Below the pieces are notes generated by a model. The model did not search any database and was not told the origin of the DNA. It was given only the letters and a program-made list of their open reading frames with translations. Shown here one piece after another: positions 7,519-15,859 of a stretch of DNA of 64,000 nucleotides. Where the stretch lies: positions 62,001-126,000 of the forward strand of contig NZ_JAMXEX010000002.1 in assembly GCF_025370775.1 (NCBI RefSeq), in the 5' to 3' direction. Positions within the stretch are counted from its first letter, which is position 1, and every line of letters begins with the position of its first letter. The position numbers and the translations under genes were made by a program. This DNA is from Ancylothrix sp. D3o (GTDB lineage: Bacteria > Cyanobacteriota > Cyanobacteriia > Cyanobacteriales > Oscillatoriaceae).

Positions 7519-9153
7519 ATGAAAAAAAACTCCCGCAAACGCCTCTTAATTGCGGCCATCCTTATCACCTTAATTGTTGGCATATATAGCCTCTGGCAAG
7601 GCTACAATTATCTCAGCGCCCAAGAAGCAAACCCCAATCAAATTAGCCAAAATTGCGGCAGTAAAAGTGCCGGCCCCACTGATAACCCCATTGCCGGTTA
7701 TTATGGAAACACCCCCTATGCTTGGACAAATCAAATTAAATGGAATTGCGTTTATAACATCAAAGACTTTCCTGCCGGTTCAACTATTGAAAGCTTCAAC
7801 GCCGCAAGAGATGCAGCCGAAAAAAACGGCGGCGGTGTGGTTTATTTTCCCCCCGGCATTTATAATTTTTCTGACAACATTTATCTTAAAAACGGCGTAG
7901 TTTTGCGGGGAGATGCAGCAAACGTTAAAGAAGCAAAAGCAGAAAATTATAATCTCCCATCTCAATTAATTTTTCCCAAATATGAGCCTAATTTAACAGG
8001 GGCCGGTACTCCAAATAACACCGCCTTTAAAAAAATCTACACCACCAATCCTAACACTGATAGTAACATCGGCTTGGTAAATTTAGACATTAACAGAGCC
8101 GGTGTTTATTGGGAAGCAGATATTGATAACGGCAAAAACAAAAACATCTTAATTTTTGGGATTCGTAACAACAACGTTGCTGATTTTTCTCCCAACGTTC
8201 CTAACCCAGAATTTCAAGAAGCTTGGATGCGATACTCTCACCGTTTTGCAGCCAATCTCAAAATCAACGCTTTGGAAAATATTTTAGTCGCCAATAACAG
8301 AATTAACGATAAAATTACCGACAACTACGACCAACCGGCCTACAAAATTCAACCCTTAAAAGGCAGCCAAATTCTCACCCTCAATGTGCCTTTTAATTAT
8401 ACCAATCATTACGGAATTTCTGTCAACCGTTCCAAGCCAAAAGGATTTAGTTTAGCCGCAGATCCCCAAAGCGAACCCGGACTTTTTAGAAAAGGCATTG
8501 TTATCAGAGATAATTGGGTTTATCACACGATGCGCGTTGCCATTCAAGCATCAGGAGATGGCTTAATTTTACAAAACAATATTATTAAAGATCAGGCCAA
8601 TAAACAATGGTGGACAGATCCCACCGGCACCAAACAAGCGCAAAATTCTGTCACTTTAGAAAATCGGGCTATTGATTGGTCTGGGTGGAATGTTAAAATA
8701 GAAGGCAACGATTATGAAGTTTACCGGCACCAAATCGCCGATGCTAAATATCTCAGCGTTGATGGCGAAGGAATTTTGATTCAAGAATGTTGCGGCGGTA
8801 CCAAAGTCAAAGGCGCAATTCTTTCTAAAAATTCCGGTAATTCTTATATTGGCTTTTACAAAGTTCCGGGGATTGAAAATGTAGAAATTACCCAAAACAA
8901 ACTCTTGACAAATATCACCAATACCCCATTAATATTTGTCATGGCGGATACGAATAAAACCCCGCACAGGATAGACAATGTGAAGATTGAAAATAATGTA
9001 GTCAATGGCAGTATTTTAGCCCAAGGTAGTTTGGGCGGAAATAACAATATCATCCAAAATAACACCGGCAACAACACCGGCAACATAGAAACAAATTGTC
9101 ACGTTAGCGTCAAAGAAAATCCAGGGTTTGAGGTAAAACAATGCAAACCTTAA
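7519..9153 (+). CDS. Membrane-anchored or secreted pectate-lyase-like beta-helix protein
   Basis: A 544-residue protein with a basic N-terminus and one hydrophobic stretch (residues ~8-26, LLIAAILITLIVGIYSLW), either a signal peptide or an anchor. Residues ~75-130 carry the start of a Pectate_lyase_3/right-handed beta-helix fold (IESFNAARDAAEKNGGGVVYFPPGIYNFSD), followed by Asn-rich coils (ENILVANNRIN, GLILQNNIIKD, NNIIQNNTGNN) typical of beta-helix rungs. It probably binds or cleaves polysaccharide at the cell surface, perhaps sheath or exopolysaccharide; no catalytic residues can be assigned with confidence. It follows the kinase-like gene in the same direction. Confidence 0.75.
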   Translation: MKKNSRKRLLIAAILITLIVGIYSLWQGYNYLSAQEANPNQISQNCGSKSAGPTDNPIAGYYGNTPYAWTNQIKWNCVYNIKDFPAGSTIESFNAARDAAEKNGGGVVYFPPGIYNFSDNIYLKNGVVLRGDAANVKEAKAENYNLPSQLIFPKYEPNLTGAGTPNNTAFKKIYTTNPNTDSNIGLVNLDINRAGVYWEADIDNGKNKNILIFGIRNNNVADFSPNVPNPEFQEAWMRYSHRFAANLKINALENILVANNRINDKITDNYDQPAYKIQPLKGSQILTLNVPFNYTNHYGISVNRSKPKGFSLAADPQSEPGLFRKGIVIRDNWVYHTMRVAIQASGDGLILQNNIIKDQANKQWWTDPTGTKQAQNSVTLENRAIDWSGWNVKIEGNDYEVYRHQIADAKYLSVDGEGILIQECCGGTKVKGAILSKNSGNSYIGFYKVPGIENVEITQNKLLTNITNTPLIFVMADTNKTPHRIDNVKIENNVVNGSILAQGSLGGNNNIIQNNTGNNTGNIETNCHVSVKENPGFEVKQCKP

Positions 9154-9242
9154 CCGGAGGGTGATTTTTGTCCACCAAACTCTACTCTTAAATCATCAAA
9201 CCTTTGATAAAATAAAAACAGTTATTAAAAAGGAGAGAAGCC

Positions 9243-9836
9243 GTTTATACTCGTCCCTTAGCTCGTTTGATCGAGCAATTACAACGCTTACCCGGTGTAG
9301 GGCCAAAAAGTGCTCAACGGTTGGCTCTATATATCTTAAAACGTCCCGAAAATGAAGTACAAGCCCTGGCACAAGCTTTACTTGAAGCTAAACAACAAGT
9401 AGGAGTTTGTCAGCAGTGTTTTCACTTGTCCGCAGAACCAGTTTGCGAAATTTGTAGCAACCCTAACCGCGATAATAGTACAGTTTGCGTTGTTGCAGAT
9501 TCCCGCGATGTTATTGCCTTAGAAAAAACGCGAGAATATCGCGGAAAATATCATGTTTTAGGAGGCGTTATTTCGCCGATGGAAGGAATTGGGCCCGAAC
9601 AATTAACAATTCAACCATTGATTAGACGCATTAGCCAACAAAAAACAAAAGAAGTTATCCTCGCCATTGGGCCCAGTGTTGAAGGTGAAACAACAACGCT
9701 TTACATCGGACAATTAGTCAAACCTTTTACCAAAGTTACCCGCATAGCTTTTGGTTTGCCAATGGGAGGCGATTTAGAATATGCAGATGAAATTACCTTA
9801 GCGCGAGCTTTGGAAGGCCGACGAGAGTTAGAATAA
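9243..9836 (+). CDS. recR: Recombination mediator protein RecR
   Basis: RecR, which with RecO/RecF loads RecA at DNA gaps. The HhH motif [16 protein letters not shown], the four-Cys zinc finger (CQQCFHL... CEIC), the Toprim core ([14 protein letters not shown]... [12 protein letters not shown]) and the C-terminal [15 protein letters not shown] are all present. The conserved N-terminal [12 protein letters not shown] is encoded upstream of the first usable start, TTG at 9267. In frame between the stop at 9213 and that TTG there is no ATG, GTG or TTG. An AAGGAG at 9230-9235 is correctly spaced for the GTT at 9243. Either a non-standard start is used or the TTG start removes about eight conserved residues. 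Confidence 0.9.
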   Translation, partial: VYTRPLARLIEQLQRLPGVGPKSAQRLALYILKRPENEVQALAQALLEAKQQVGVCQQCFHLSAEPVCEICSNPNRDNSTVCVVADSRDVIALEKTREYRGKYHVLGGVISPMEGIGPEQLTIQPLIRRISQQKTKEVILAIGPSVEGETTTLYIGQLVKPFTKVTRIAFGLPMGGDLEYADEITLARALEGRRELE

Positions 9837-10012
9837 GGCTAAATTAGCAGCGTTAAATTAGCCAAAATCAACTCCTTAACCGGCAACAAATTACGATTTT
9901 ATATCAATTTTGTAGGGGCGGGTTCTAGTAAAATTATCCTACCAAAAGAAAAACTAAATAAACCCACCCCCTTTGCTACAAAATCGCAGCCAATTTGAAA
10001 GCAATAATTTCT

Positions 10013-11119
10013 ATGAATAACACTAAACCTCGTGCCGGCTACACCCTCCCCGTCTTCGCCACCGCCGCCGCCCAAGCCGCCCTCCAACACCTGCAAAACC
10101 CCAATCAACCCATCCCATCAGTCAAAATAAACCTCATTCAACCCAACGAACTCGCAGAAATTCCCATCGAACAAGTCGCCAGTTTATCAGAAAACAGCGC
10201 CCTCGCCATCACCCGCAGCGACCCAGGAGACAACCTCGACCTTACCCGAAACACCCCCATTTGGGCAAAAATTGAAATAGAACCCAACACCCCACCCGAA
10301 CTTATCATCAAAGGCGGCGAAGGCATAGGCCGGCAACTCAACCTCAACAACCAACCAGCCATCTACAGCTACGCAAAAAACCTTCTCCAAGAAAACCTCA
10401 AACCCCAACAAAAAACCACCCTCACCATTATCCTCCCCGAAGGCCGCTTTCTCGCCACCCGCACCTCTAACAGCGCCTTTGGAGTCATCGAAGGGCTATC
10501 CCTACTCGGTACCACCGGCATCTCCCAACCGCACAGCGCCCCCGGTCAGTTAGACATTTTTTCAGAAGAATTGCAAAAAAAAGCTTGTCAATTTGACAGT
10601 ATTGTGCTATGTATCGGCGAAAACGGCCTTGATCTCGCCCAAAAAACCGGCATCCCCCCAGAAAGACTTGTCAAAACAGCCAACTGGTTAGGGCCAATGT
10701 TAGCAATGGCCGGCACTTGTAAAGTCAAATCTATATTATTATTTGGCTATCACGGAAAACTGATAAAACTGGCCGGTGGAATCTTCCACACCCATCATCA
10801 CCTAGCAGACGGCAGAATAGAAATAATCACAGCCCACGCAGCCAAAGTCGGAATGCCAAGCGAACACTTACAAATTATTTTTCAACAACAAAGCGCCGAA
10901 GACATCCTCAACTATTTGCAAAACCTACAACCAGCCGGTCAAAATTGGCTAAACCTAATTTATCAATCCCTAGCCGAAACCATAGACACCCGTTCTCAAC
11001 AATACATCCACGACTTAACAGAAGCAAACGTCCAAGTCGGGACTATACTCTTTAACCGCAAACGAGAAATTTTTGTCAAAAGCAAAAATGCTGCCACTTT
11101 ACTCCCCCATTTCTGTTAG
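10013..11119 (+). CDS. cbiD: Cobalt-precorrin-5B C1-methyltransferase
   Basis: CbiD of the anaerobic (cobalt-early) cobalamin pathway, which methylates C1 of precorrin-5B using SAM. The N-terminus RAGYTLPVFATAAAQAAL matches the family, as do ITRSDPGDNLDLTR, KGGEGIGRQLNL, SAFGVIEGLSLLGTTGI and GYHGKLIKLAGGIFHTHHHLADGR. I prefer ATG 10013; a TTG six codons earlier (9995) is also open. A second cobalamin gene, cobS, is about 38 kb away, so the pathway is scattered. No B12 riboswitch is visible upstream. Confidence 0.92.
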   Translation: MNNTKPRAGYTLPVFATAAAQAALQHLQNPNQPIPSVKINLIQPNELAEIPIEQVASLSENSALAITRSDPGDNLDLTRNTPIWAKIEIEPNTPPELIIKGGEGIGRQLNLNNQPAIYSYAKNLLQENLKPQQKTTLTIILPEGRFLATRTSNSAFGVIEGLSLLGTTGISQPHSAPGQLDIFSEELQKKACQFDSIVLCIGENGLDLAQKTGIPPERLVKTANWLGPMLAMAGTCKVKSILLFGYHGKLIKLAGGIFHTHHHLADGRIEIITAHAAKVGMPSEHLQIIFQQQSAEDILNYLQNLQPAGQNWLNLIYQSLAETIDTRSQQYIHDLTEANVQVGTILFNRKREIFVKSKNAATLLPHFC

Positions 11120-11268
11120 TCTAGTTTCAATATCTATAGATTAAACTCCCAAAAAAGAAAAATCTCCCTTTTTTACGAGTAGCCTCTGTTGTTTTTCCGT
11201 TGTTCTGTCAAAAATTGCCCCAGAACAAGACACCGACCACTACAGCTAAGAATCAGGAACCCCCCGCC

Positions 11269-12888
11269 GTGACAGTAGAAACTCAAACCGAAGAACTCCC
11301 CATTGTCGAGTCTCCTAACGAGCCGTTCCCCGACCGGCAAATGATTTTAATATTAGACTTTGGCTCCCAATATTCCGAACTGATCGCTCGCCGCATCCGC
11401 GAAACACAAGTTTATTCAGAAGTGCTTTCCTACCGCACCACCGCTGAACAGTTGCGAAAGCTAAACCCCAAAGGCATCATCCTCTCCGGTGGCCCCAACT
11501 CAGTTTATGATCAAGGTGCGCCCCATTGTGACCCGGAAATCTGGAATCTTGGTGTGCCGGTCTTAGGCGTTTGCTACGGAATGCAATTAATGGTGCAACA
11601 GCTTGGCGGCGGCGTTGAACGTGCCAAACGCGCCGAATATGGCAAAGCATCTATATTGATAGATGACCCAACCGACTTACTCACAAACGTAGAAAACGAA
11701 TCTACAATGTGGATGAGTCACGGAGACTCCTGTACTCAACTTCCAGAAGGCTTTGAAATATTAGCGCACACCGAAAACACCTCCTGCGCCGCAGTAGCAC
11801 ACCACGAGAAAAAACTTTACGGCGTTCAGTTTCACCCGGAAGTCGTTCACTCCGTCGGCGGTTTAGCCTTAATTCGTAATTTCGTTTACCATATTTGCGG
11901 CTGTCATCCAACTTGGACAACAGAAGCTTTTGTCGAAGAATCAATCCGCGAAATCCGCGCTAAGGTAGGGGATAAAAGAGTTTTGCTGGCATTGTCTGGC
12001 GGCGTAGACTCTTCAACTTTGGCATTTTTGCTGCATAAAGCGATTGGGGATCAATTAACTTGTATGTTTATTGACCAAGGGTTTATGCGGAAATATGAAC
12101 CAGAACGTTTGGTTAAATTATTTCAAGAACAGTTCCATATTCATGTAGAGTATGTGAATGCTCGTGAGCGATTTTTGACAGCAATTGCCGGTGTCACAGA
12201 CCCCGAAGAAAAACGCAAACGCATCGGCCATGAATTTATTCAGGTATTTGAATCGGAGTCAAAACGACTTGGGCCTTTTGATTATTTAGCTCAAGGAACG
12301 CTTTATCCTGATGTGATAGAATCCGCAGATACCAATGTAGACCCCAAAACCGGCGAACGGGTGGCTGTGAAAATTAAAAGCCATCACAATGTCGGCGGAC
12401 TACCAAAAGATTTACGCTTTAAGTTAGTCGAACCGCTGCGGAAGTTATTTAAAGATGAAGTGCGAAAGGTAGGCCGGTCAATTGGTTTACCCGAAGAAAT
12501 CGTGCAACGTCAGCCTTTCCCTGGCCCTGGTCTAGCAATTCGTATTTTAGGCGAAGTCACGGCGGAACGGTTAAATATTTTGCGCGATGCAGATTTAATT
12601 GTGCGTCAAGAAATTAACCGCCAGGGATTCTATCATCAATTGTGGCAAGCTTTCGCTGTTTTGTTACCTATCCGCAGTGTCGGAGTCATGGGAGATCAGC
12701 GCACTTATGCTTATCCAGTTGTGTTGCGGTTTGTTTCCAGTGAAGATGGTATGACGGCAGACTGGGCACGGGTGCCTTATGATTTACTCGAAGTTATTTC
12801 GACGCGCATTGTTAATGAGGTAAAAGGCGTTAACCGTGTTGTGTACGATATTACCTCTAAGCCACCTGGAACCATTGAGTGGGAATAG
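11269..12888 (+). CDS. guaA: GMP synthase (glutamine-hydrolysing)
   Basis: Converts XMP to GMP. I choose the GTG at 11269, giving 539 residues, because AGGAA lies about 9 bp upstream; the frame stays open back to 11200. The class I glutamine amidotransferase domain has the nucleophile Cys102 (GVCYGMQ) and His189/Glu191 (QFHPEV). The ATP-pyrophosphatase P-loop SGGVDSS is at 243-249, and the C-terminal dimerisation domain ends in the canonical KPPGTIEWE. Monocistronic, convergent with the CDF transporter. Confidence 0.95.
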   Translation: MTVETQTEELPIVESPNEPFPDRQMILILDFGSQYSELIARRIRETQVYSEVLSYRTTAEQLRKLNPKGIILSGGPNSVYDQGAPHCDPEIWNLGVPVLGVCYGMQLMVQQLGGGVERAKRAEYGKASILIDDPTDLLTNVENESTMWMSHGDSCTQLPEGFEILAHTENTSCAAVAHHEKKLYGVQFHPEVVHSVGGLALIRNFVYHICGCHPTWTTEAFVEESIREIRAKVGDKRVLLALSGGVDSSTLAFLLHKAIGDQLTCMFIDQGFMRKYEPERLVKLFQEQFHIHVEYVNARERFLTAIAGVTDPEEKRKRIGHEFIQVFESESKRLGPFDYLAQGTLYPDVIESADTNVDPKTGERVAVKIKSHHNVGGLPKDLRFKLVEPLRKLFKDEVRKVGRSIGLPEEIVQRQPFPGPGLAIRILGEVTAERLNILRDADLIVRQEINRQGFYHQLWQAFAVLLPIRSVGVMGDQRTYAYPVVLRFVSSEDGMTADWARVPYDLLEVISTRIVNEVKGVNRVVYDITSKPPGTIEWE

Positions 12889-12900
12889 TACGGGGAGATA

Positions 12901-12945
12901 GTAGAGACGTTCCGCTGGAACGTCTTTCCGCCGGAACGTCTCTAC
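12901..12945. repeat. Inverted repeat GTAGAGACGTTCCG...CGGAACGTCTCTAC
   Basis: A perfect 14-bp inverted repeat (12901-12914 and 12932-12945) enclosing a third partial copy (GGAACGTC). The GTAGAGACG core is a common dispersed palindrome in cyanobacterial genomes. Here it directly follows guaA and may also act as a terminator-like hairpin. Confidence 0.7.
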
Positions 12946-12971
12946 AAGGCGGGGAACTCCCCAGCATACAC

Positions 12972-13021
12972 TGTGGAAAACTTCCATAAAACTGTGGAAA
13001 ACTCTGGTTTCCTGTGGAAAA
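12972..13021 (-). other. Three phased DnaA boxes (TTTTCCACA on the minus strand)
   Basis: TGTGGAAAA occurs at 12972-12980, 12993-13001 and 13013-13021, all in the same orientation, 20-21 bp apart. The complement TTTTCCACA is the DnaA-box consensus reported for cyanobacteria. The cluster lies between convergent genes, so it is not an obvious promoter element, and an AT-rich stretch (ACAAAATTGTTAGC onwards) follows. It could be an origin fragment or a DnaA-titrating site. Confidence 0.5.
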
Positions 13022-13094
13022 CTAAACAAAATTGTTAGCTATTTAACATCGAATAGCCGTTTGATCCGAGAGAATAAAACTTGCAAAATAAGCG

Positions 13095-14018
13095 TTATTC
13101 TGAGGGAGACTCATAAGTAATTTGTTCTGAGCGGTAGGCCGGTGGCTCAACGTGAATCAGAATTCTGGCTGGATGATATTTTGCCTGCAAAAGAGTCTCC
13201 ACTTCTTCAGTGATCTGGTGTGCGGTTTCTACATCTTCTGCATCAACTATCATGTGCATTTCTATAAAAACTTGCCGGCCTACAACACCACGAGACGTGA
13301 TATCGTGGCAGTTGACAACCCCTGCAACTTGCATAACCTGGTTATAAAGAGTTTCGGGTGGAATCGCTACACTGTCAACTAACCAGGGTAAATTTTGCTG
13401 TAAAATATCCCAACCGCTTTTAAACACTAAAATCGCCACCGGAAAAGCTAAAAACACATCTAACCATTGCAGTTGAGGGATATTCCAGACGTTGCCTTGC
13501 CAAATACCCACCAAACCGGCAATCACCAAAATTGTTACCCAAATATCACTCATCGTATGTTGGGCATCTGCAATTAAGATACCGCTCCCCAAACGCTGGC
13601 CGGCCTTGCGTTCATAAAACGTTACGAAAATATTAATACCCAAAACCAGCAACAAGAGCCAAATTTCTGCGGGGGAAATATTCACCGGCTTACCGCCTGA
13701 TACAATTCTATCAACCGAACTGCGGAGAATTTCTAAACCGGCCAGTCCGAGAAAAGCAGCAATACCGACAGCACCAATACCATCAAATTTTAAATGTCCG
13801 TAGGGATGAGTACGATCTGGTTGTGGCGAGGCAAACTGATTTGTCACCAATCCTAAAACATTATTCCCGCTATCGGTAAAACTGTGCAAGGCATCTGCCA
13901 GCAAGCTAAGACTGCCGGTAATGTATCCCACCCCTGCTTTAATTACCATTACCACTAAATTAAGAAACAAAGTAATGAGTAAGACTTTGCGAACTGCTGC
14001 TCGGTTATCTGTGAGCAT
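13095..14018 (-). CDS. Cation diffusion facilitator (CDF) metal transporter
   Basis: A 307-residue CDF/ZnT-type antiporter exporting divalent metal ions for protons. Six hydrophobic segments are followed by a soluble C-terminal domain (about residue 215 onwards). The TM2 site reads ADALHSFTDSGNN and the TM5 site ADAQHTMSD, both with the HxxxD metal-binding pattern, and YGHLKFDGIGA is the family loop after TM2. The TM2/TM5 pattern suits Zn or a mixed specificity; the exact ion cannot be fixed. It is divergent from the small gene at 14262. Confidence 0.88.
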   Translation of the reverse strand: MLTDNRAAVRKVLLITLFLNLVVMVIKAGVGYITGSLSLLADALHSFTDSGNNVLGLVTNQFASPQPDRTHPYGHLKFDGIGAVGIAAFLGLAGLEILRSSVDRIVSGGKPVNISPAEIWLLLLVLGINIFVTFYERKAGQRLGSGILIADAQHTMSDIWVTILVIAGLVGIWQGNVWNIPQLQWLDVFLAFPVAILVFKSGWDILQQNLPWLVDSVAIPPETLYNQVMQVAGVVNCHDITSRGVVGRQVFIEMHMIVDAEDVETAHQITEEVETLLQAKYHPARILIHVEPPAYRSEQITYESPSE

Positions 14019-14261
14019 AAATTCTTTCCTTTGTTTTACAGCAACTTGCCTGTAATTTAGTCTAGCTTGTTTTTGAGGTATAAATAACTAAAACTCTTAT
14101 GATGCTTAGGTTTTAGCGATTATCATCTTCAAAACGCCGGCGCGTTTAATGAGACTATTCTGCAATAAAAACAGCTAAACCTGTTAAGAATTTGTTAGCT
14201 ACCGTCCTAAGAGACACCGCATCTTTTAGCATTAAGAATACGATATTAAGATTAATTGCTC

Positions 14262-14615
14262 ATGTCTTTAACTCAACTCACCCTTAATATAGGAGAAGGC
14301 TCTGTCTCCTTTAGCTTTACACCCCAAGCAGCCAAAGAGTTGCAAGCCTCTCTTGCGGAACTCATGCAGAAACTCAGAGCAGTCAGCGCCACAAAAGCCG
14401 GCGGTGGAACCAAACCTACCCCCCAGAAACCAATGGAATATCAATACACCGGCGACATATTTCTGGAAATTTTCTGCAACCCCAACATCTGGCCCACTCC
14501 TTTTGCCGCCAAATTGCTGATCTCGCTCAGAGATGACCGTATTCGCCTCACAACCGAAGCAGAACTTACCCGCGTTATCGAGGATCTTAACCACTATCTC
14601 GACAGTGTGGGTTAA
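14262..14615 (+). CDS. Conserved small protein of unknown function
   Basis: A 117-residue protein when started at ATG 14262 (MSLTQLTLNIGEG); a TTG start two codons earlier is also open. It begins with beta-type sequence and a helical stretch (AAKELQASLAELMQKL), then has a basic Gly/Pro linker and a C-terminal half (FLEIFCNPNIWPTPFAAKLLISLRDDRIRLTTEAELTRVIEDL). No family recognised. It is followed about 120 bp downstream by another small cytosolic gene on the same strand. Confidence 0.7.
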   Translation: MSLTQLTLNIGEGSVSFSFTPQAAKELQASLAELMQKLRAVSATKAGGGTKPTPQKPMEYQYTGDIFLEIFCNPNIWPTPFAAKLLISLRDDRIRLTTEAELTRVIEDLNHYLDSVG

Positions 14616-14732
14616 ATTTCTCTTTTGTTAAAAGTCCTTTAAGCATCTGCGGTTCCTTAAAAAAAACCGCATCTTGTCCCAAAAATTCAAACTGCTGCGC
14701 TGAAACTTCAAAAATCTGGATTTTGTTAACTT

Positions 14733-15080
14733 ATGAACAACGAGAACTTGACTGAAACGATTCAAAAAGGATTTCACATTACTTTGGGTGCTACCGCCGC
14801 TTTGGTAGAAAGCTTGCAAGACCCAGAAAAAAGGCAAGAAAATCTCACAAAAATGCAATCAAATTTAGGCTTGCTCACCGAAGAATGGGCCGCCAAAGGC
14901 TCACTTACTGAGCAAGAAGCTCGCACTTATGTGGATGCGATCTTTTCCCAACAAACTCCAACTGCCGAAACCTCAACCACTACATCCGAAGCGGAGAGCC
15001 AGTCTGATATTAACGCGCAAGTCCAAGAACTCACAGCCCAACTTGCAGCTTTACGCGCGGAATTAGAAAAACTTCAATAA
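14733..15080 (+). CDS. Small phasin-like coiled-coil protein
   Basis: A 115-residue acidic protein. The N-terminal half (ETIQKGFHITLGATAALVESLQDPEKR) is an amphipathic helix like those of phasin-type and related cyanobacterial proteins. A Thr/Ser-rich linker (about residues 73-90) and a C-terminal coiled coil (VQELTAQLAALRAELEKLQ) follow. No signal peptide or metal motif. A phasin-like role at polyhydroxyalkanoate granules is only a resemblance; no pha genes are nearby. Confidence 0.65.
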   Translation: MNNENLTETIQKGFHITLGATAALVESLQDPEKRQENLTKMQSNLGLLTEEWAAKGSLTEQEARTYVDAIFSQQTPTAETSTTTSEAESQSDINAQVQELTAQLAALRAELEKLQ

Positions 15081-15179
15081 CCTGAAAATGCCTGAGCAAC
15101 AGGCTTGACAGGGTTGCGATGGGCGTTGTTTGTTGTGGGGAGAAACTTCAAACAACGCCCGACGCCAAATATTTCATTC

Positions 15180-15404
15180 TTAATCATTCTCCCATTGTTC
15201 TTTTCCCATTAAATCGCCAATTCGATCCCGCAGTAAGTAGTTGCATTTTTCGAGTTCTTGTTCGACACAAGCCCATTCGCGGGCTGGGATAAATTGGCAA
15301 AGGCTATAGATGGGCTGCTGCCGGCTGACAACTCCCTTACGCACGAGTTCTCTGGCTTCTTCTTGAATGAGATCGATGGAATACTGAATGGTAGACAAAG
15401 ACAT
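15180..15404 (-). CDS. DUF4327 family protein
   Basis: A 74-residue cyanobacterial protein of DUF4327. The whole sequence fits: TIQYSIDLIQEEARELVRKG, VVSRQQPIYSLCQFIPAREW, and RDRIGDLMGKEQW. Function is unknown. The family is small, soluble and conserved across cyanobacteria. It points away from the long gene-free stretch at 15405-15859. Confidence 0.88.
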   Translation of the reverse strand: MSLSTIQYSIDLIQEEARELVRKGVVSRQQPIYSLCQFIPAREWACVEQELEKCNYLLRDRIGDLMGKEQWEND

Positions 15405-15859
15405 AATTACCCTTTCTTGCTTGATTTACAAAGTAACAAATCGCTAAACCTTAAACGCCTCTAAGGAGAGGTAAACTTTTGTTAGATTTTTGGCGGGAAG
15501 AAACAATTTGTATCTCCCTATACTGAATATTCTCTATTTTGACGCTTTCACCCTCAAGATGGTATTAAGAACAGGTTAAGAATTTTTAAGAAAAACTGCC
15601 GAACAGCCTGACAGCAAGGATTGCGGTGCTGGAAGAAAAGCCAAAAGTCAGGAAACCATGATTTTTTGGATTCGTTTAAAGCACGATTTATGCTGGATTC
15701 AGAGAAATAAATCTGCCTTTGGGAAGATGACAATAGTGGTGTGATTTAGCCGTAATGTTCCGCTTAGGTGGTTTGAGGTCATCCTTAAAAATGTCGGAAT
15801 GTTTGTTTCAGACATCTCGATGGCGCTGGAACCCTCACCTATTCAGCACATTAAAGACA
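15405..15859. other. Gene-free stretch
   Basis: About 455 bp between a minus-strand DUF4327 gene and the 3' end of the GH3 gene. I see no coding frame, tRNA or strong hairpin with T-run. It must contain the promoter of the DUF4327 gene. Confidence 0.5.

Noticed and set aside
9837..10012. Possible cobalamin riboswitch before cbiD or cobS
   Set aside because: No B12-box-like conserved core is visible in the leaders of either gene.
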